The translations under genes were made by a program, and so were the position numbers. This document shows, in pieces, positions 43,392-52,288 of a DNA stretch of 64,000 bases (position 1 is its first letter; the number at the start of each line of letters is the position of its first letter). This stretch comes from Frigoriglobus tundricola (GTDB lineage Bacteria; Planctomycetota; Planctomycetia; Gemmatales; Gemmataceae). The notes under the pieces are model-generated. The model ran no database searches and was not told the origin of the DNA. It saw nothing but the letters and a program-made list of their open reading frames with translations. The DNA lies in the NCBI RefSeq assembly GCF_013128195.2, contig NZ_CP053452.2:1426001-1490000 (forward strand), read 5' to 3'.

Positions 43392-44789
43392 TCAATTCGG
43401 ACTGGGTTGACGTGCCGGCAGCAGCGTGGGGCGCGGCAGGAGCCGGTTGCCGAACCATCGCAACGACTGGCTGACGTGGTCCACCACCGAGAGCGCCTGG
43501 CGCCGGCACGTCTCGAACACGGACATCAACACGCCTTGCGCCTTCGCGCCCACCTCGGTTCGGTTCCCGCCCCACACCTTGCGGTTCACCACCGCCGGGC
43601 GGATGGCCTGCTCGGCCTTCCAATTCGTCGGCTCGATCCGCGGGTCGAACACGAACGCGAACCACTGCTCGAAGTGGTTCCGCAGGTGCCTTGCTAGAGT
43701 CGCGTACTCCGGCACCGCCCGCGGTCGCCGCACCAACTCCAACAGGCGGTCATCGAACGACACCCTGTGCGCGTCCAGTTGGTTGTCGCTCCACGTCCCC
43801 GGCACGTACCCGTTCCGCCAGTGGACCGCTTCCGTGAACAGGGCGATCACCTGACGTGGGAACCGCACGGCCCCGCGCGTGGCGCGCTCCAGCAACTCCC
43901 GCGCGCGGCGGAGCACGTGGGCCACGCACTGCTGGTGGATCGCCCCCTCGAACCGCTCATAGGAGGCGAAACCGTCGTGGCTCAGGACGCCCGACCAGTC
44001 CCGGCCGATCACCCGCTCCAGGACGTCGGCACTGCGCTTCGAGTCGATGGCGTACGCGGTGGCCCGGTCACCGACCCACGCGTGGAGCCAGGCCGGGTGT
44101 CCTCCGATCCGCCAACCCGTCTCGTCGCCCGCGATCTGCTCGGACGACCGCACCTCGTCGAGGATCTGCGTGTAGTCTGGCTCCAAGCGGACCGCAGCCC
44201 GTAGGTCAATTTGGGCGCTGGCCCCGCGGGTCAACGTGATGCCGAACAGGGCGTCGAAGACAGCCGCGACCTTGCCGTGCGACAGACCCATCTGGGTGTG
44301 CAGGATTGCCGCGGCCGCCTGCGCGTTGGGGCCGATCTGACTGGCGGCCGCACCCAGAGTGTCGGACGTTTGGAGCGGGTGCCGGCCCTGGGTCCGCTTG
44401 CCACACGCCTCGCAGTGCCCGATGTGGACGCGGAACTTGCGGATCAGCGGCGTTCGGGGTATGTCGGTCTGGTACTGGTCGGCCGTGCCGGTCTCGACGA
44501 GGCGGCCCCGGCAGTGCGGGCAGGCGTCGGGAAGGTGGGCCTCGTGGCACTCAGCGACCTGTTCGGGTGGGGGCGGCGGGCGGTGACCGTGCTTGCCGTG
44601 GGCGTCGCCCGGCTTGCGGCCCGGCGTCTTCGGGTCGGGCTTCGGCGGACCCTTGCGGAACGGGGCGGCCTGTCTCTTGCCGGCGCGCACTGCCTCGTCC
44701 AACTTCCGGGTCAGTTCAGCGACCTGGGCTGTGAGTTCGGCAACCTGTTTGGAGAGTTCCCGGCAGCCGGGACACGAGGGCTCGTCCAT
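43392..44789 (-). CDS. IS66-family transposase (stand-alone)
   Basis: A 465-residue transposase with an N-terminal heptad helix (ELSKQVAELTAQVAELTRKL), a basic linker, two zinc pairs (CPHC near 90, CEAC near 125), and catalytic acids in SEQIAGDETGWRIGGHPAWL, SHDGFASYERF and EPTNWKAEQAIRP. It is of the IS66 subgroup that lacks tnpA and tnpB. Neither neighbour encodes them, so it forms a single-gene element. Terminal repeats were not identified. Intact by length. Confidence 0.9.
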   Translation of the reverse strand: MDEPSCPGCRELSKQVAELTAQVAELTRKLDEAVRAGKRQAAPFRKGPPKPDPKTPGRKPGDAHGKHGHRPPPPPEQVAECHEAHLPDACPHCRGRLVETGTADQYQTDIPRTPLIRKFRVHIGHCEACGKRTQGRHPLQTSDTLGAAASQIGPNAQAAAAILHTQMGLSHGKVAAVFDALFGITLTRGASAQIDLRAAVRLEPDYTQILDEVRSSEQIAGDETGWRIGGHPAWLHAWVGDRATAYAIDSKRSADVLERVIGRDWSGVLSHDGFASYERFEGAIHQQCVAHVLRRARELLERATRGAVRFPRQVIALFTEAVHWRNGYVPGTWSDNQLDAHRVSFDDRLLELVRRPRAVPEYATLARHLRNHFEQWFAFVFDPRIEPTNWKAEQAIRPAVVNRKVWGGNRTEVGAKAQGVLMSVFETCRRQALSVVDHVSQSLRWFGNRLLPRPTLLPARQPSPN

Positions 44790-44903
44790 GCCGCCATCGT
44801 AGTGAAGGAGACCACGAGTTCACGCCCCGATCGAAGCCGCGTCGGAGCGAGACGCTAATCAAGTACGGCCCAGCGAACCCGCGCGGCAACAGGGGGAACC
44901 GGT

Positions 44904-45731
44904 ATGTCCCACGAACTCGTCGGACTGATCGGATTGGACCGCGAAGAGGTCACGGAGTTGAAGGCCCGCGTCGAGTGCCGACTCGTCAGCTTCGACATGA
45001 TGCCGAAGGTGCAACTGCGCGACCAGCATCTCTACCTCGCACGGTTCGGCACCTGGGACTGGGTCGGACCGGTCACCAAGGTCGTGTTTCACGGCATCTT
45101 TGAGGACGACCTCCCGGGAATCGCGGCTCTGGCATTGTGGGGCGGGCAGTGCCTTCCGAGCGCGTCCGGGTTGCTCGACTGCCGCCCGCGGATCGCGAAC
45201 ATGGCCCGCGTGCGCCGCGTTTCTCGGTTCGCCACCCTGCCCCGCTCGTACACCGACGCCGAAACCACCTTCCGCACGGACACGCCCTCGGTCGCCAAGT
45301 GGGGCGAGTGGCACTGCGGCGTCGGGAAGGAGCGGTTCACGGGTGAATGGACGGCACAAGAGCCGTCGCTAATCGAACCGTTCATTGAGGGCGAAGCCGT
45401 CCGCGTAACGGCGATCGGTGACACACTGTTTCAGCTCCGCCTCGGTGGCGATGACTGGAAGAAGTCCATCCACCACGCCGGCGCCGACTTCGTGCCGCTC
45501 AATTCAGACCTGGCCGCGGATATGCGGCACCTGCGGGACCACTTCGACCTCGCCGTGTGCGCGGCCGATTACATCATCGCGGCCGATGGCAACCCCCACT
45601 TGCTCGAACTGAACCACGTGCCCAACGTAACGCAGTTCCCGGCAATCCGCTCCGCGTACCTCGACCTCGCGGCCCAATGGATCGCCGAACCGCCGGCGGT
45701 GTCACCTGTTCTTCCCATCGGTCACTTCTAA
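44904..45731 (+). CDS. ATP-grasp-type protein
   Basis: A 275-residue cytoplasmic protein. The C-terminal half has the ATP-grasp end pattern: EPSLIEPFIEGEAVRVTAIG (strand with acidic residue), the helix ADMRHLRDHFDLAVCAADYI, and GNPHLLELNHVPNVTQFPAI (metal-binding E-x-N). The N-terminal part (MSHELVGLIGLDREEVTELK) is unusual. Family enzymes join a carboxylate to an amine or thiol using ATP; the substrates here are unknown. It lies 41 bp before the aldolase-like gene, perhaps in one operon. Confidence 0.75.
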   Translation: MSHELVGLIGLDREEVTELKARVECRLVSFDMMPKVQLRDQHLYLARFGTWDWVGPVTKVVFHGIFEDDLPGIAALALWGGQCLPSASGLLDCRPRIANMARVRRVSRFATLPRSYTDAETTFRTDTPSVAKWGEWHCGVGKERFTGEWTAQEPSLIEPFIEGEAVRVTAIGDTLFQLRLGGDDWKKSIHHAGADFVPLNSDLAADMRHLRDHFDLAVCAADYIIAADGNPHLLELNHVPNVTQFPAIRSAYLDLAAQWIAEPPAVSPVLPIGHF

Positions 45732-45772
45732 GATGTTCGGCGAATCCATGCCACGGTCCAGGGAGATTCTCG

Positions 45773-46870
45773 ATGGCCACGACTTCGATCACGCGCCTAT
45801 ACGGCCTCGGCCTCACGCCCGGTAAGCTGCGCGGGCTCCAGCGCATCAGCAACCCGAACGGCACGCTCAGCATGGTCGCCACCGACCAGAACAGTTCGAT
45901 GATCAAGATGATGAAAAAGGCGCTGAAGGACGCCACCGGCGAGGACCGCGAGCCGACCTACGCCGAGATCGCCGACGCCAAGGTGATGCTGTCGCGGGCG
46001 CTCTCCCCGCACTGCTCCGGGCTGCTCGTGGACGGCTACTACGGCTACGCCAGCACCATCGCCGCGTACGCCGTCCCGCCGGGCACCGGGCTCCTGATCC
46101 GGGTCGAGAAGTCGGGCGCCGACAAGAACGCCGCCGGGGCGCCGTGCGGCGAGGTCGAACCGGGCTGGGGCGTCCACAAGATCAAGCGGTGCGGGGCCGA
46201 CGCGGTCAAGCTCCTCGCCCAGTTCGAGCCGGGCGAGTTCGACTCCGCCGAGAAGAACTTCGAGTTCACCCGCCAGATGTACGAACAGTGCATCGAACAC
46301 GACATCCTGTTCCTGCTGGAGCCGATCCACTTCCCGTACAACGGCGAGAAGGAAGGCGCCGCCAGCCAGGTGGCGCGGAAGGCCAGCACCGTCATCGAGT
46401 CGGCCAAGTACCTCAGCCGGTACTGCGACATCTACAAGTCCGAGTTCCCCGGCACGCTGGGCGTCGAGACCGACGCGCAACTCGTGGACAACCTGAAGCG
46501 CCTCAACGACGCCTGCGTGAAGCCGTGGGTGCTGCTCTCCGCGGGCGTGGACTACGACAAGTACAAGAAGCAGGTGGAGATGGCGATGAAGGCCGGGGCC
46601 AGCGGCATCCTCGGCGGGCGGGCGTTCTGGAAGGAGTTCTTCACCTACAACTCACCGGCCGACCGCCAGAAGTTCGCCGAGACCGAGTGCGTGAAGCGGG
46701 TCAAGGAGACGGACGCGATCGTCCGGACCGGCACGCCGTGGTTCGCGAAGTACGGGCTGACGATGGAAGACCTGCACGGCATCCGCACGACCGAAGGCTG
46801 GCACGCTCGCTACGGCGGCGGCACGGCCGTCAAGGGCTCCGGCCCGGTCGATCCGAACGCGGTGTATTGA
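45773..46870 (+). CDS. Tagatose-1,6-bisphosphate aldolase-like (LacD-type) protein
   Basis: A 365-residue TIM-barrel protein. NPNGTLSMVATDQNSSMIKM is the LacD-type start, SGLLVDGYYGYAS and GTGLLIRVEKSG follow, CGADAVKLLAQFEP holds the Lys expected to form the Schiff base, and CIEHDILFLLEPIHFPYNGE continues the barrel. ASGILGGRAFWKEFF is the phosphate-binding end. It should cleave or form a ketose bisphosphate; whether tagatose is the true substrate is not clear. GGGAG precedes ATG 45773. Confidence 0.85.
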   Translation: MATTSITRLYGLGLTPGKLRGLQRISNPNGTLSMVATDQNSSMIKMMKKALKDATGEDREPTYAEIADAKVMLSRALSPHCSGLLVDGYYGYASTIAAYAVPPGTGLLIRVEKSGADKNAAGAPCGEVEPGWGVHKIKRCGADAVKLLAQFEPGEFDSAEKNFEFTRQMYEQCIEHDILFLLEPIHFPYNGEKEGAASQVARKASTVIESAKYLSRYCDIYKSEFPGTLGVETDAQLVDNLKRLNDACVKPWVLLSAGVDYDKYKKQVEMAMKAGASGILGGRAFWKEFFTYNSPADRQKFAETECVKRVKETDAIVRTGTPWFAKYGLTMEDLHGIRTTEGWHARYGGGTAVKGSGPVDPNAVY

Positions 46871-46877
46871 TCCTCCC

Positions 46878-46968
46878 GTCGGAAGTCATAAAGTCGCAAG
46901 TCGTAAAGTCGAAGACCTGAATGTTTCAGGATTTCGACTTTACGACTTGCGACTTTATGACTTCCGAC
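46878..46968. repeat. 91-bp palindrome between convergent genes
   Basis: Perfect 36-bp arms 46878-46913 and 46933-46968 (start GTCGGAAGTCATAAAGTCGC), with a loop that itself pairs CCTGAA with TTCAGG. It fits with 7 bp to spare on each side between two convergent stop codons. Related to the palindrome at 58971-59061. It can act as a two-way terminator. Confidence 0.85.
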
Positions 46969-46975
46969 TCTTAAA

Positions 46976-48160
46976 TCAGGGGCGCAGCCCCGCGGGCACC
47001 GCCGGTGCGGTTCGGCTCTGGAGCCGGTTCAGCTCCGCCTGGGCGAGATCGGCGTGCCGCGTGTTCGGGCAGAGCGCCATCACCTTCTTGAGGCACCCCG
47101 CGGCCTCCGCGGACTGACCCTTCTTCGACCAAGATTCGGCCAGGGCCATGTACATGGCCGCCGTGCGGTCGTTCATCTGGTCGCACGCCTTCGCCAACCG
47201 CTCCGGGTTGTTCTTGATGTCCGCGAGGAGCGCGTTCGCGTCCCGCGCTTCGGGCAGTTCGGCGAAGGCGGACGCCAGTTGCTCGCACTTCTGGATGCAG
47301 TCGTACAGCCGGTCGGAGCGGAAATCGTCGCGGGCGACGGCGAGCAGGTCGCGGGCGAGCCGCCGGCGCCGCTGCTCCACTTCTTCCGGCTTCTCGGCCA
47401 GTCCCGCGAGCTGCGTCGCCGCATCGGACGCCGCCCGGGTGCCGGCGAACTGCTTGACGGTGCCCGCGAGGGCGTCCATCGCGTCCTGGGTCCGCCCGCG
47501 CTGTTCCAGGAGCTTCGCCTGGGCCAGATTCCCGGCCGCGAGCTTCTCCACTTCCTCCAGGATCTGCTTCGCCTTCACGCCCACGGGCTTCTCGCCAGCG
47601 TCCCGCGTGATGCCCTTCAGGAGCGTGACCGCACGCGGGTAGTCACTGGCGCCAAGGGCCTTCGACGCCTCGTTAAAGTCGCGGGCCGCCCAGTCGGCCG
47701 TGGCCACGGCGGTCGCGGTGCGCTTCAACTGCTCGGCGAGCCGGTCGGCCTCGACGTAGCCCTCGATGAAGGCGTGGATCTTGCCGTCCGGCGCGGCGAG
47801 AACCATCGTGGGGTAGAGCTGGACCTTCAGCGCCTTCGCCAGGTCCGGCGCGCGGGAGGCGTCGAGCTTCAGGGGAACGAAGCCGCCCGCCAGGAGGTCG
47901 GTGACGGCCGGGTCCTTGAACGGCCCGGCCTCGAGCTTGCGGCAGTAGAAGCAGTCGGTCGTCCCGACGACCACCATCAGCGGGAGCCCCTTCTCCTGCG
48001 CCTCCTTCCGCGCGCTGTTGTAATCCGTCCGCCACACGAGCGGTGCGGCGGGTGCGGGTACCGGCCGCGCGGGCTGGGCCAGGGCCGGTTGCACCAGCCC
48101 GAGCGCCGACACGGTCACGAGCGGGAACAGCGCGAAGGAACGTGCGGAGAGTCGGCGCAT
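46976..48160 (-). CDS. Exported thioredoxin-fold protein with TPR-like tail
   Basis: A 394-residue protein with a signal peptide (FALFPLVTVSALGLVQPALA, cleavage near 28). The thioredoxin-like domain is at about 40-150 (LMVVVGTTDCFYCRKLEAGP contains CFYC, and VQLYPTMVLAAPDGK contains the cis-Pro). The CxxC makes redox activity or thiol reduction likely outside the cytoplasm. The C-terminal half is a helical-repeat region ending NTRHADLAQAELNRLQSRTA. A planctomycete-wide arrangement. Substrate unknown. Confidence 0.88.
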   Translation of the reverse strand: MRRLSARSFALFPLVTVSALGLVQPALAQPARPVPAPAAPLVWRTDYNSARKEAQEKGLPLMVVVGTTDCFYCRKLEAGPFKDPAVTDLLAGGFVPLKLDASRAPDLAKALKVQLYPTMVLAAPDGKIHAFIEGYVEADRLAEQLKRTATAVATADWAARDFNEASKALGASDYPRAVTLLKGITRDAGEKPVGVKAKQILEEVEKLAAGNLAQAKLLEQRGRTQDAMDALAGTVKQFAGTRAASDAATQLAGLAEKPEEVEQRRRRLARDLLAVARDDFRSDRLYDCIQKCEQLASAFAELPEARDANALLADIKNNPERLAKACDQMNDRTAAMYMALAESWSKKGQSAEAAGCLKKVMALCPNTRHADLAQAELNRLQSRTAPAVPAGLRP

Positions 48161-48267
48161 GTAGCGAACCCCTGGAGCGAAGCAACCATGAACCGCGGGC
48201 GATGCCTCCCTCCGGGAGACGCGATGAAACGACTCAAGAAGGCGTCCGGTCCCCGCCCGACTCGAAC

Positions 48268-49173
48268 TCACGAGCGCGGGTGGGCCTTCTGATAGCTCTT
48301 TTGCAGCCGCTGCGTACTCACGTGTGTGTAAACCTGGGTCGTCGCCAAACTCTTGTGGCCGAGGAGTTCTTGCACCCCGCGGATGTCGGCCCCGGCGTCG
48401 AGCATGTGGGTCGCGAAACTGTGCCGCAGCGTGTGCGGACTGGTCCGGGGGTCGAGGCCCGCGGCCTTCAGGTGCTTCGCGAGCAGCCGGCCGACGCTGC
48501 GCGTGGTCAGCCGCCCGCCCTTGTTGTTGAGGAACACCGCCGGCGTGTCCTTCCCGGCCGCCTTCAGGAGCACGGCCCGGTCGTCGAGCCACACCCGAAT
48601 CGCTCGCACCGCGTCCGGCCCCAGCAGGGCCAAGCGTTCCTTCTTTCCCTTCCCGCGAACCGTAATCACCCCATCGTTCAGATCGACGGAGAGCAGATCC
48701 AGACCAACCAGCTCGGATACGCGAATTCCGGCCGAGTAGAGCGTCTCCAACATGGCGCGATCGCGCCGCCCGGCCCAATCCGCGCCCGGGGGCGCGGCCA
48801 GCAGTTTGTGAACATCCGCGAGGGTCAGGAAGTGGGGGAGCCGCTTGTCCTGGCGCGGGCCGCGCAGCCCCTGGGCCGGGTTCGCCGCGAGCACCCCGCC
48901 CCGGCACAGGAACTTGCCGAACGAGCGGACCGCGGCGAGGCGGCGGGCGATGGTCGTCTTCGCGTACTTCTGCTCGTGGAGCCACGCCACGAACGCGCGG
49001 AGCAGCCGGGTGGTCCAGTCGGCCGGATCGACGTGCGATTTCTTGAGCCGGTCGCGCGCGAAGACGAGGGCCTGCGTGAGGTCTTCGCGGTACGACTTCA
49101 CCGTCTTTTCGGAGGCGTTTTTTTCAAGGCCGAGGTGGGTGAGGAACTCGGCCAGCCCCTGTTCCATCGTCAC
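48268..49173 (-). CDS. Tyrosine recombinase, XerC/XerD type
   Basis: A 301-residue recombinase. The N-terminal SAM-like domain (EFLTHLGLEKNASEKTVKSY) is followed by the catalytic domain with R in SAGIRVSELVGLD, K in VRGKGKKERLALLG, H-x-x-R in TSPHTLRHSFATHM, and H and Y in LLGHKSLATTQVYTHV. It is the usual length and lacks the added segment of integron integrases, so it is read as the chromosome-dimer-resolving Xer enzyme and not IntI. GTG 49173 or ATG 49167 may start it. Confidence 0.93.
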   Translation of the reverse strand: MTMEQGLAEFLTHLGLEKNASEKTVKSYREDLTQALVFARDRLKKSHVDPADWTTRLLRAFVAWLHEQKYAKTTIARRLAAVRSFGKFLCRGGVLAANPAQGLRGPRQDKRLPHFLTLADVHKLLAAPPGADWAGRRDRAMLETLYSAGIRVSELVGLDLLSVDLNDGVITVRGKGKKERLALLGPDAVRAIRVWLDDRAVLLKAAGKDTPAVFLNNKGGRLTTRSVGRLLAKHLKAAGLDPRTSPHTLRHSFATHMLDAGADIRGVQELLGHKSLATTQVYTHVSTQRLQKSYQKAHPRS

Positions 49174-49209
49174 GTTGAAGTCTCAGCGGGCGAAGACCGA
49201 CCGAACAAA

Positions 49210-49428
49210 TCAGTCGTCTAAAAGGTCTGCGGCCGGGTTCGGCTCGGCCGACGGGTTCCGGACCCGCTCCGTGAGAACGGAGGCGTCGAACCAGTTCAGC
49301 GCCACGGCCGGATCGGCGGCCGCGTGGCGGATGTCGTCGATGAGCGATCCCTTGCTCTGGTCGTCGTATACGAAGATGAACCGCTCGTCGCCTTTGATCA
49401 GGGCGAGGACGTTGAGTTCCTGTGTCAC
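49210..49428 (-). CDS. Conserved small hypothetical protein, 72 residues
   Basis: MTQELNVLALIKGDERFIFV then YDDQSKGSLIDDIRHAAADP and VALNWFDASVLTERVRNPSA. A GTG start with GGGAG upstream. The beta-beta-alpha layout is compact. I recall close relatives as single genes in Gemmata-type genomes, often near xerC, but no function is known. It precedes the xer gene on the same strand by 36 bp. Confidence 0.7.
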   Translation of the reverse strand: MTQELNVLALIKGDERFIFVYDDQSKGSLIDDIRHAAADPAVALNWFDASVLTERVRNPSAEPNPAADLLDD

Positions 49429-49708
49429 GCGACTCCCCCCGGCGCGGTCGATGTCACAGTCTTAAAGTCGGCGGCGCGCGAAACAGAACTCCAGCAGAAT
49501 TCCGGGCGCGTCCCGCGGTTCCCGCAGCCGCCCCGAACGACCGGCGCAACCGGCGCCACCCGGCCCGCCCCGGAACCCCGGCTCGAAGGCCGAGCGCGCA
49601 ATCGCGCGCGCGGGCCTCCTTTTCCCTGGAACGCGGTTGCCGCGCTTGCTACACTCGCCGGACACTCATCCCGTTCTCGCAGACCTTATCTCCCCACGGA
49701 GCCGCTAA

Positions 49709-51367
49709 GTGAGCAGCGCGACCTCTCCCGGCAGTTCGCCCGGAACGAACGAAAAGATCCTGTTCTGGGCCAGCTTCTTCACCCTGATCGCGGCCGGCAT
49801 CGGGTTCTCGGTCCGGGCGTTCATCCTGAAGGACTGGGGCAACCAGTTCGGTTTCACGCAGAGCGAACTCGGGGCGATCACCGGCGGCGGGCTGGTCGGG
49901 TTCGGCATCGCGATCATCTTTTTCAGCTTCTGCGCCGACCAGTTCGGCTACGGCAAACTGATGCTCGTCGCGTTCCTCCTCCACGCGTCGAGCGCGGTCG
50001 TCACGTTCGCGGCCACCCCGGTCTTTAACGCGTACGGCAAAGAAGGCGCGCACTGGTGCCTCATCATCGGGATGTGGCTGTTCGCGCTGGGCAACGGGAC
50101 GTGCGAGGCGGTCATCAACCCGCTGACCGCGACGCTGTTCCCGCGGAACAAGACGCACTGGCTGAACATTCTGCACGCCGGCTGGCCGCTGGGCCTGATC
50201 CTCGGCGCGCTCATCGTGCTGGGCTTCAAGCAGGCCGCCCCGGACGTCCGGTGGGAGATCAAGCTCGGGGTGTTCCTGGTGCCGGTGCTGCTGTACGGGC
50301 TGATGATGTTCAACAAGCCGTTCCCGCACTCGGAGGCGAAGTCGTCCGGCGTGTCGCTCGGCACCACGCTGCTCACGATCCTGTCGCCGGTCCTGCTGTT
50401 CCTGTTCCTCATGCAGGCCCTGGTCGGGTACGTGGAACTCGGCACGGACAGTTGGATCGGGAACATCACCGAACGGGTGCTCCAGGACGAAACGAAGGCG
50501 CTGCTCGCGTTCATCTGGACGAACGCCCTCATGTTCACGCTGCGGTTCTTCGCCGGGCCGATCGTGGAGCGCATCAACCCCGTCGGGCTGCTGTTCGCCA
50601 GCGCGCTCCTGGGCACGGCCGGGCTGTTCATGCTCGGCCAGGATTTCACCAACGCGACGTGGCCCTGGATGTTCGCGGTGACGATCTACGGCCTGGGCAA
50701 AACCTTCTACTGGCCGACGCTGCTGGGCACGATCTCCGAGCGGTTCCCGAAGGGCGGCGCGCTGGCGCTGGGCATCAGCGGCGGCATCGGGATGATCTCG
50801 GCGGGGCTCCTCGGCAGCCCGGGCATCGGCTACACGCAGGACTATTTCGCGGTGCAGAAGCTGAAGGAGACGTCCCCCGCGGCCTACGCCCGGTACAAGG
50901 CGCCGGACGCGTCCGGGTTCCCGGTCTTCACGTCCATTACCCCGGACCAGTTCCCGCCGGTCGCCGGCCTGGACAACGCGAAGTTGAAAGTGTTCGACGA
51001 CTGGGGCGGCGTGATCGACCCGACCGACTGGAAGCGCAAAGAGGGGAAGACGACGACCCTGGAATCCGACCTGGAAACCGTCGAACGGCTCGAGAAGGAG
51101 AACAAGCCGGTCGAGAAATCGCTGAAGGAGAACCTCACCGGGCTGATAAAGTGGTGGGACGCGGAGGGCCGGCCGAACTACGCCACCGACAAGGACAAGC
51201 TGGCCGAGGCCCGGCTCTACGGCGCCAAGCAGGCGCTGCTCTACACCGCGGTCGTCCCGGCGCTGCTCGCGGTCGGGTTCCTGCTCCTCATCCTCTACTT
51301 CATGATGACCGGCGGGTACAAGCAGATCCACCTGCACGACACCCACCCGCCGATGGAGGAATACTAA
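49709..51367 (+). CDS. MFS transporter with large periplasmic or cytoplasmic insert
   Basis: A 552-residue major-facilitator protein: TNEKILFWASFFTLIAAGIG starts helix 1, and about 12 helices follow, with LGAITGGGLVGFGIAIIFFS as helix 2 and FALGNGTCEAVINPLTATLF in the fourth. Between helices 11 and 12 there is an insert of about 130 charged residues (DYFAVQKLKETSPAAYARYK to YATDKDKLAEARLYGAKQAL), unusual for the family. The carried substrate cannot be told. GTG 49709 has GGAG upstream. Confidence 0.88.
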   Translation: MSSATSPGSSPGTNEKILFWASFFTLIAAGIGFSVRAFILKDWGNQFGFTQSELGAITGGGLVGFGIAIIFFSFCADQFGYGKLMLVAFLLHASSAVVTFAATPVFNAYGKEGAHWCLIIGMWLFALGNGTCEAVINPLTATLFPRNKTHWLNILHAGWPLGLILGALIVLGFKQAAPDVRWEIKLGVFLVPVLLYGLMMFNKPFPHSEAKSSGVSLGTTLLTILSPVLLFLFLMQALVGYVELGTDSWIGNITERVLQDETKALLAFIWTNALMFTLRFFAGPIVERINPVGLLFASALLGTAGLFMLGQDFTNATWPWMFAVTIYGLGKTFYWPTLLGTISERFPKGGALALGISGGIGMISAGLLGSPGIGYTQDYFAVQKLKETSPAAYARYKAPDASGFPVFTSITPDQFPPVAGLDNAKLKVFDDWGGVIDPTDWKRKEGKTTTLESDLETVERLEKENKPVEKSLKENLTGLIKWWDAEGRPNYATDKDKLAEARLYGAKQALLYTAVVPALLAVGFLLLILYFMMTGGYKQIHLHDTHPPMEEY

Positions 51368-51376
51368 CGCTCAGAC

Positions 51377-51408
51377 GGGGGCCCGCGGGTGCGCACCCGC
51401 GGGTCCCC
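51377..51408 (+). terminator. Hairpin after the MFS gene
   Basis: GGGGCCCGCGGGTGC and GCACCCGCGGGTCCCC form a near-perfect stem with no loop surplus, 9 bp after the stop. A likely terminator or attenuator before the next gene, whose start is at 51444. Confidence 0.65.
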
Positions 51409-51443
51409 TTGTCACAGTGGCCCGCCGCCAGTGAAATAGCGGG

Positions 51444-52247
51444 GTGAGAGTCACCGACCCGCACGCCGGCACCCGCACGTTCACGTTCCTCGGCACCGGC
51501 ACCTCGATGGGGGTGCCGATGCTCGGGTGTGACTGTCGCGTCTGTACGTCCACCAACCCGAAGAACAACCGCTACCGCTGCTCGGTGGTCGTCGGCACGC
51601 CGGCCGGCAACATCCTGATCGATTCCACGCCCGAACTGCGGCTCCAGCTCCTGCGCGAAAACGTGAAGCTGGTGAGCGCGGTGCTGTACACGCACTACCA
51701 CGTCGATCACCTGTTCGGCCTCGACGACCTCCGCGTCTTCCCGGTGAAGCTCAACGGCCCGCTGCCGATCTACTGCACCGACGAGGTGGAGGAGATCATC
51801 CGGCGGGCCTTCGCATACGCCTTCGCACCGGGGAGCGAGGACGTGCCCATCGGGATGCTGCCCCGGCTCGAGCTCCGCCGCATCGACGAGCGCCCGTTCG
51901 AGGTCCTGGGCCAGCAGTTCACGCCGATCCCGCTCGTCCACGGCCGGTTCAACGTGTTCGGGTTCCGCATCGGCGACGTCGCGTACTGCACCGACGTGAG
52001 CAGCATCCCGGACCGCAGTTGGCCGCTCCTCGACGACCTGGACGTGTTCGTCGTGGACGCGCTGCGACCGGGCAAGCCGCACCCGTCGCACTTCAGCCTG
52101 GATCAGGCGATCGAGGCGGTCCGGCGCGTGAAACCGCGCCGGGCGTACCTCACGCACATGGCGCACTCGATGGAGTACGAAGAGTTGATGCGCACGCTGC
52201 CGCCCGGCATCGAACCTGCTTACGACGGGCTGAAGTTCGAGTTCTGA
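51444..52247 (+). CDS. MBL-fold metallo-hydrolase, PhnP-like
   Basis: A 267-residue metallo-beta-lactamase-fold protein. FTFLGTGTSMGVPMLGCDCR is the PhnP/RNase Z-like start, with a CDCxxC zinc motif. Metal ligands are in THYHVDHLFGLDDLR (about 82-96, HxHxDH), H in IPLVHGRFN, and the Asp of YCTDVSSIPD. It should cleave a phosphodiester, possibly a cyclic phosphate as PhnP does. No phn genes lie nearby, so the substrate is not settled. Confidence 0.9.
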   Translation: MRVTDPHAGTRTFTFLGTGTSMGVPMLGCDCRVCTSTNPKNNRYRCSVVVGTPAGNILIDSTPELRLQLLRENVKLVSAVLYTHYHVDHLFGLDDLRVFPVKLNGPLPIYCTDEVEEIIRRAFAYAFAPGSEDVPIGMLPRLELRRIDERPFEVLGQQFTPIPLVHGRFNVFGFRIGDVAYCTDVSSIPDRSWPLLDDLDVFVVDALRPGKPHPSHFSLDQAIEAVRRVKPRRAYLTHMAHSMEYEELMRTLPPGIEPAYDGLKFEF

Positions 52248-52288
52248 CGTCGCCCCCCAGTCGCTTTTCCCATAACCCGAGGCTGCCG

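Noticed and set aside
48240-48290. tRNA-like T-loop (GTTCGAGTC on the minus strand)
   Set aside because: The flanking stem does not pair and no acceptor or anticodon arms could be drawn. It is the end of the xer gene and its trailer.
48268-49173. Tyrosine recombinase as the integrase of the cassette array
   Set aside because: Its motifs and 301-residue length fit XerC/XerD. The additional segment of IntI proteins is not seen, and it lies more than 20 kb from the array. I kept the Xer call.
49649-51346. 565-codon antisense frame over the MFS gene
   Set aside because: Composition of a shadow frame, no conserved block; the sense strand gives clear membrane helices.
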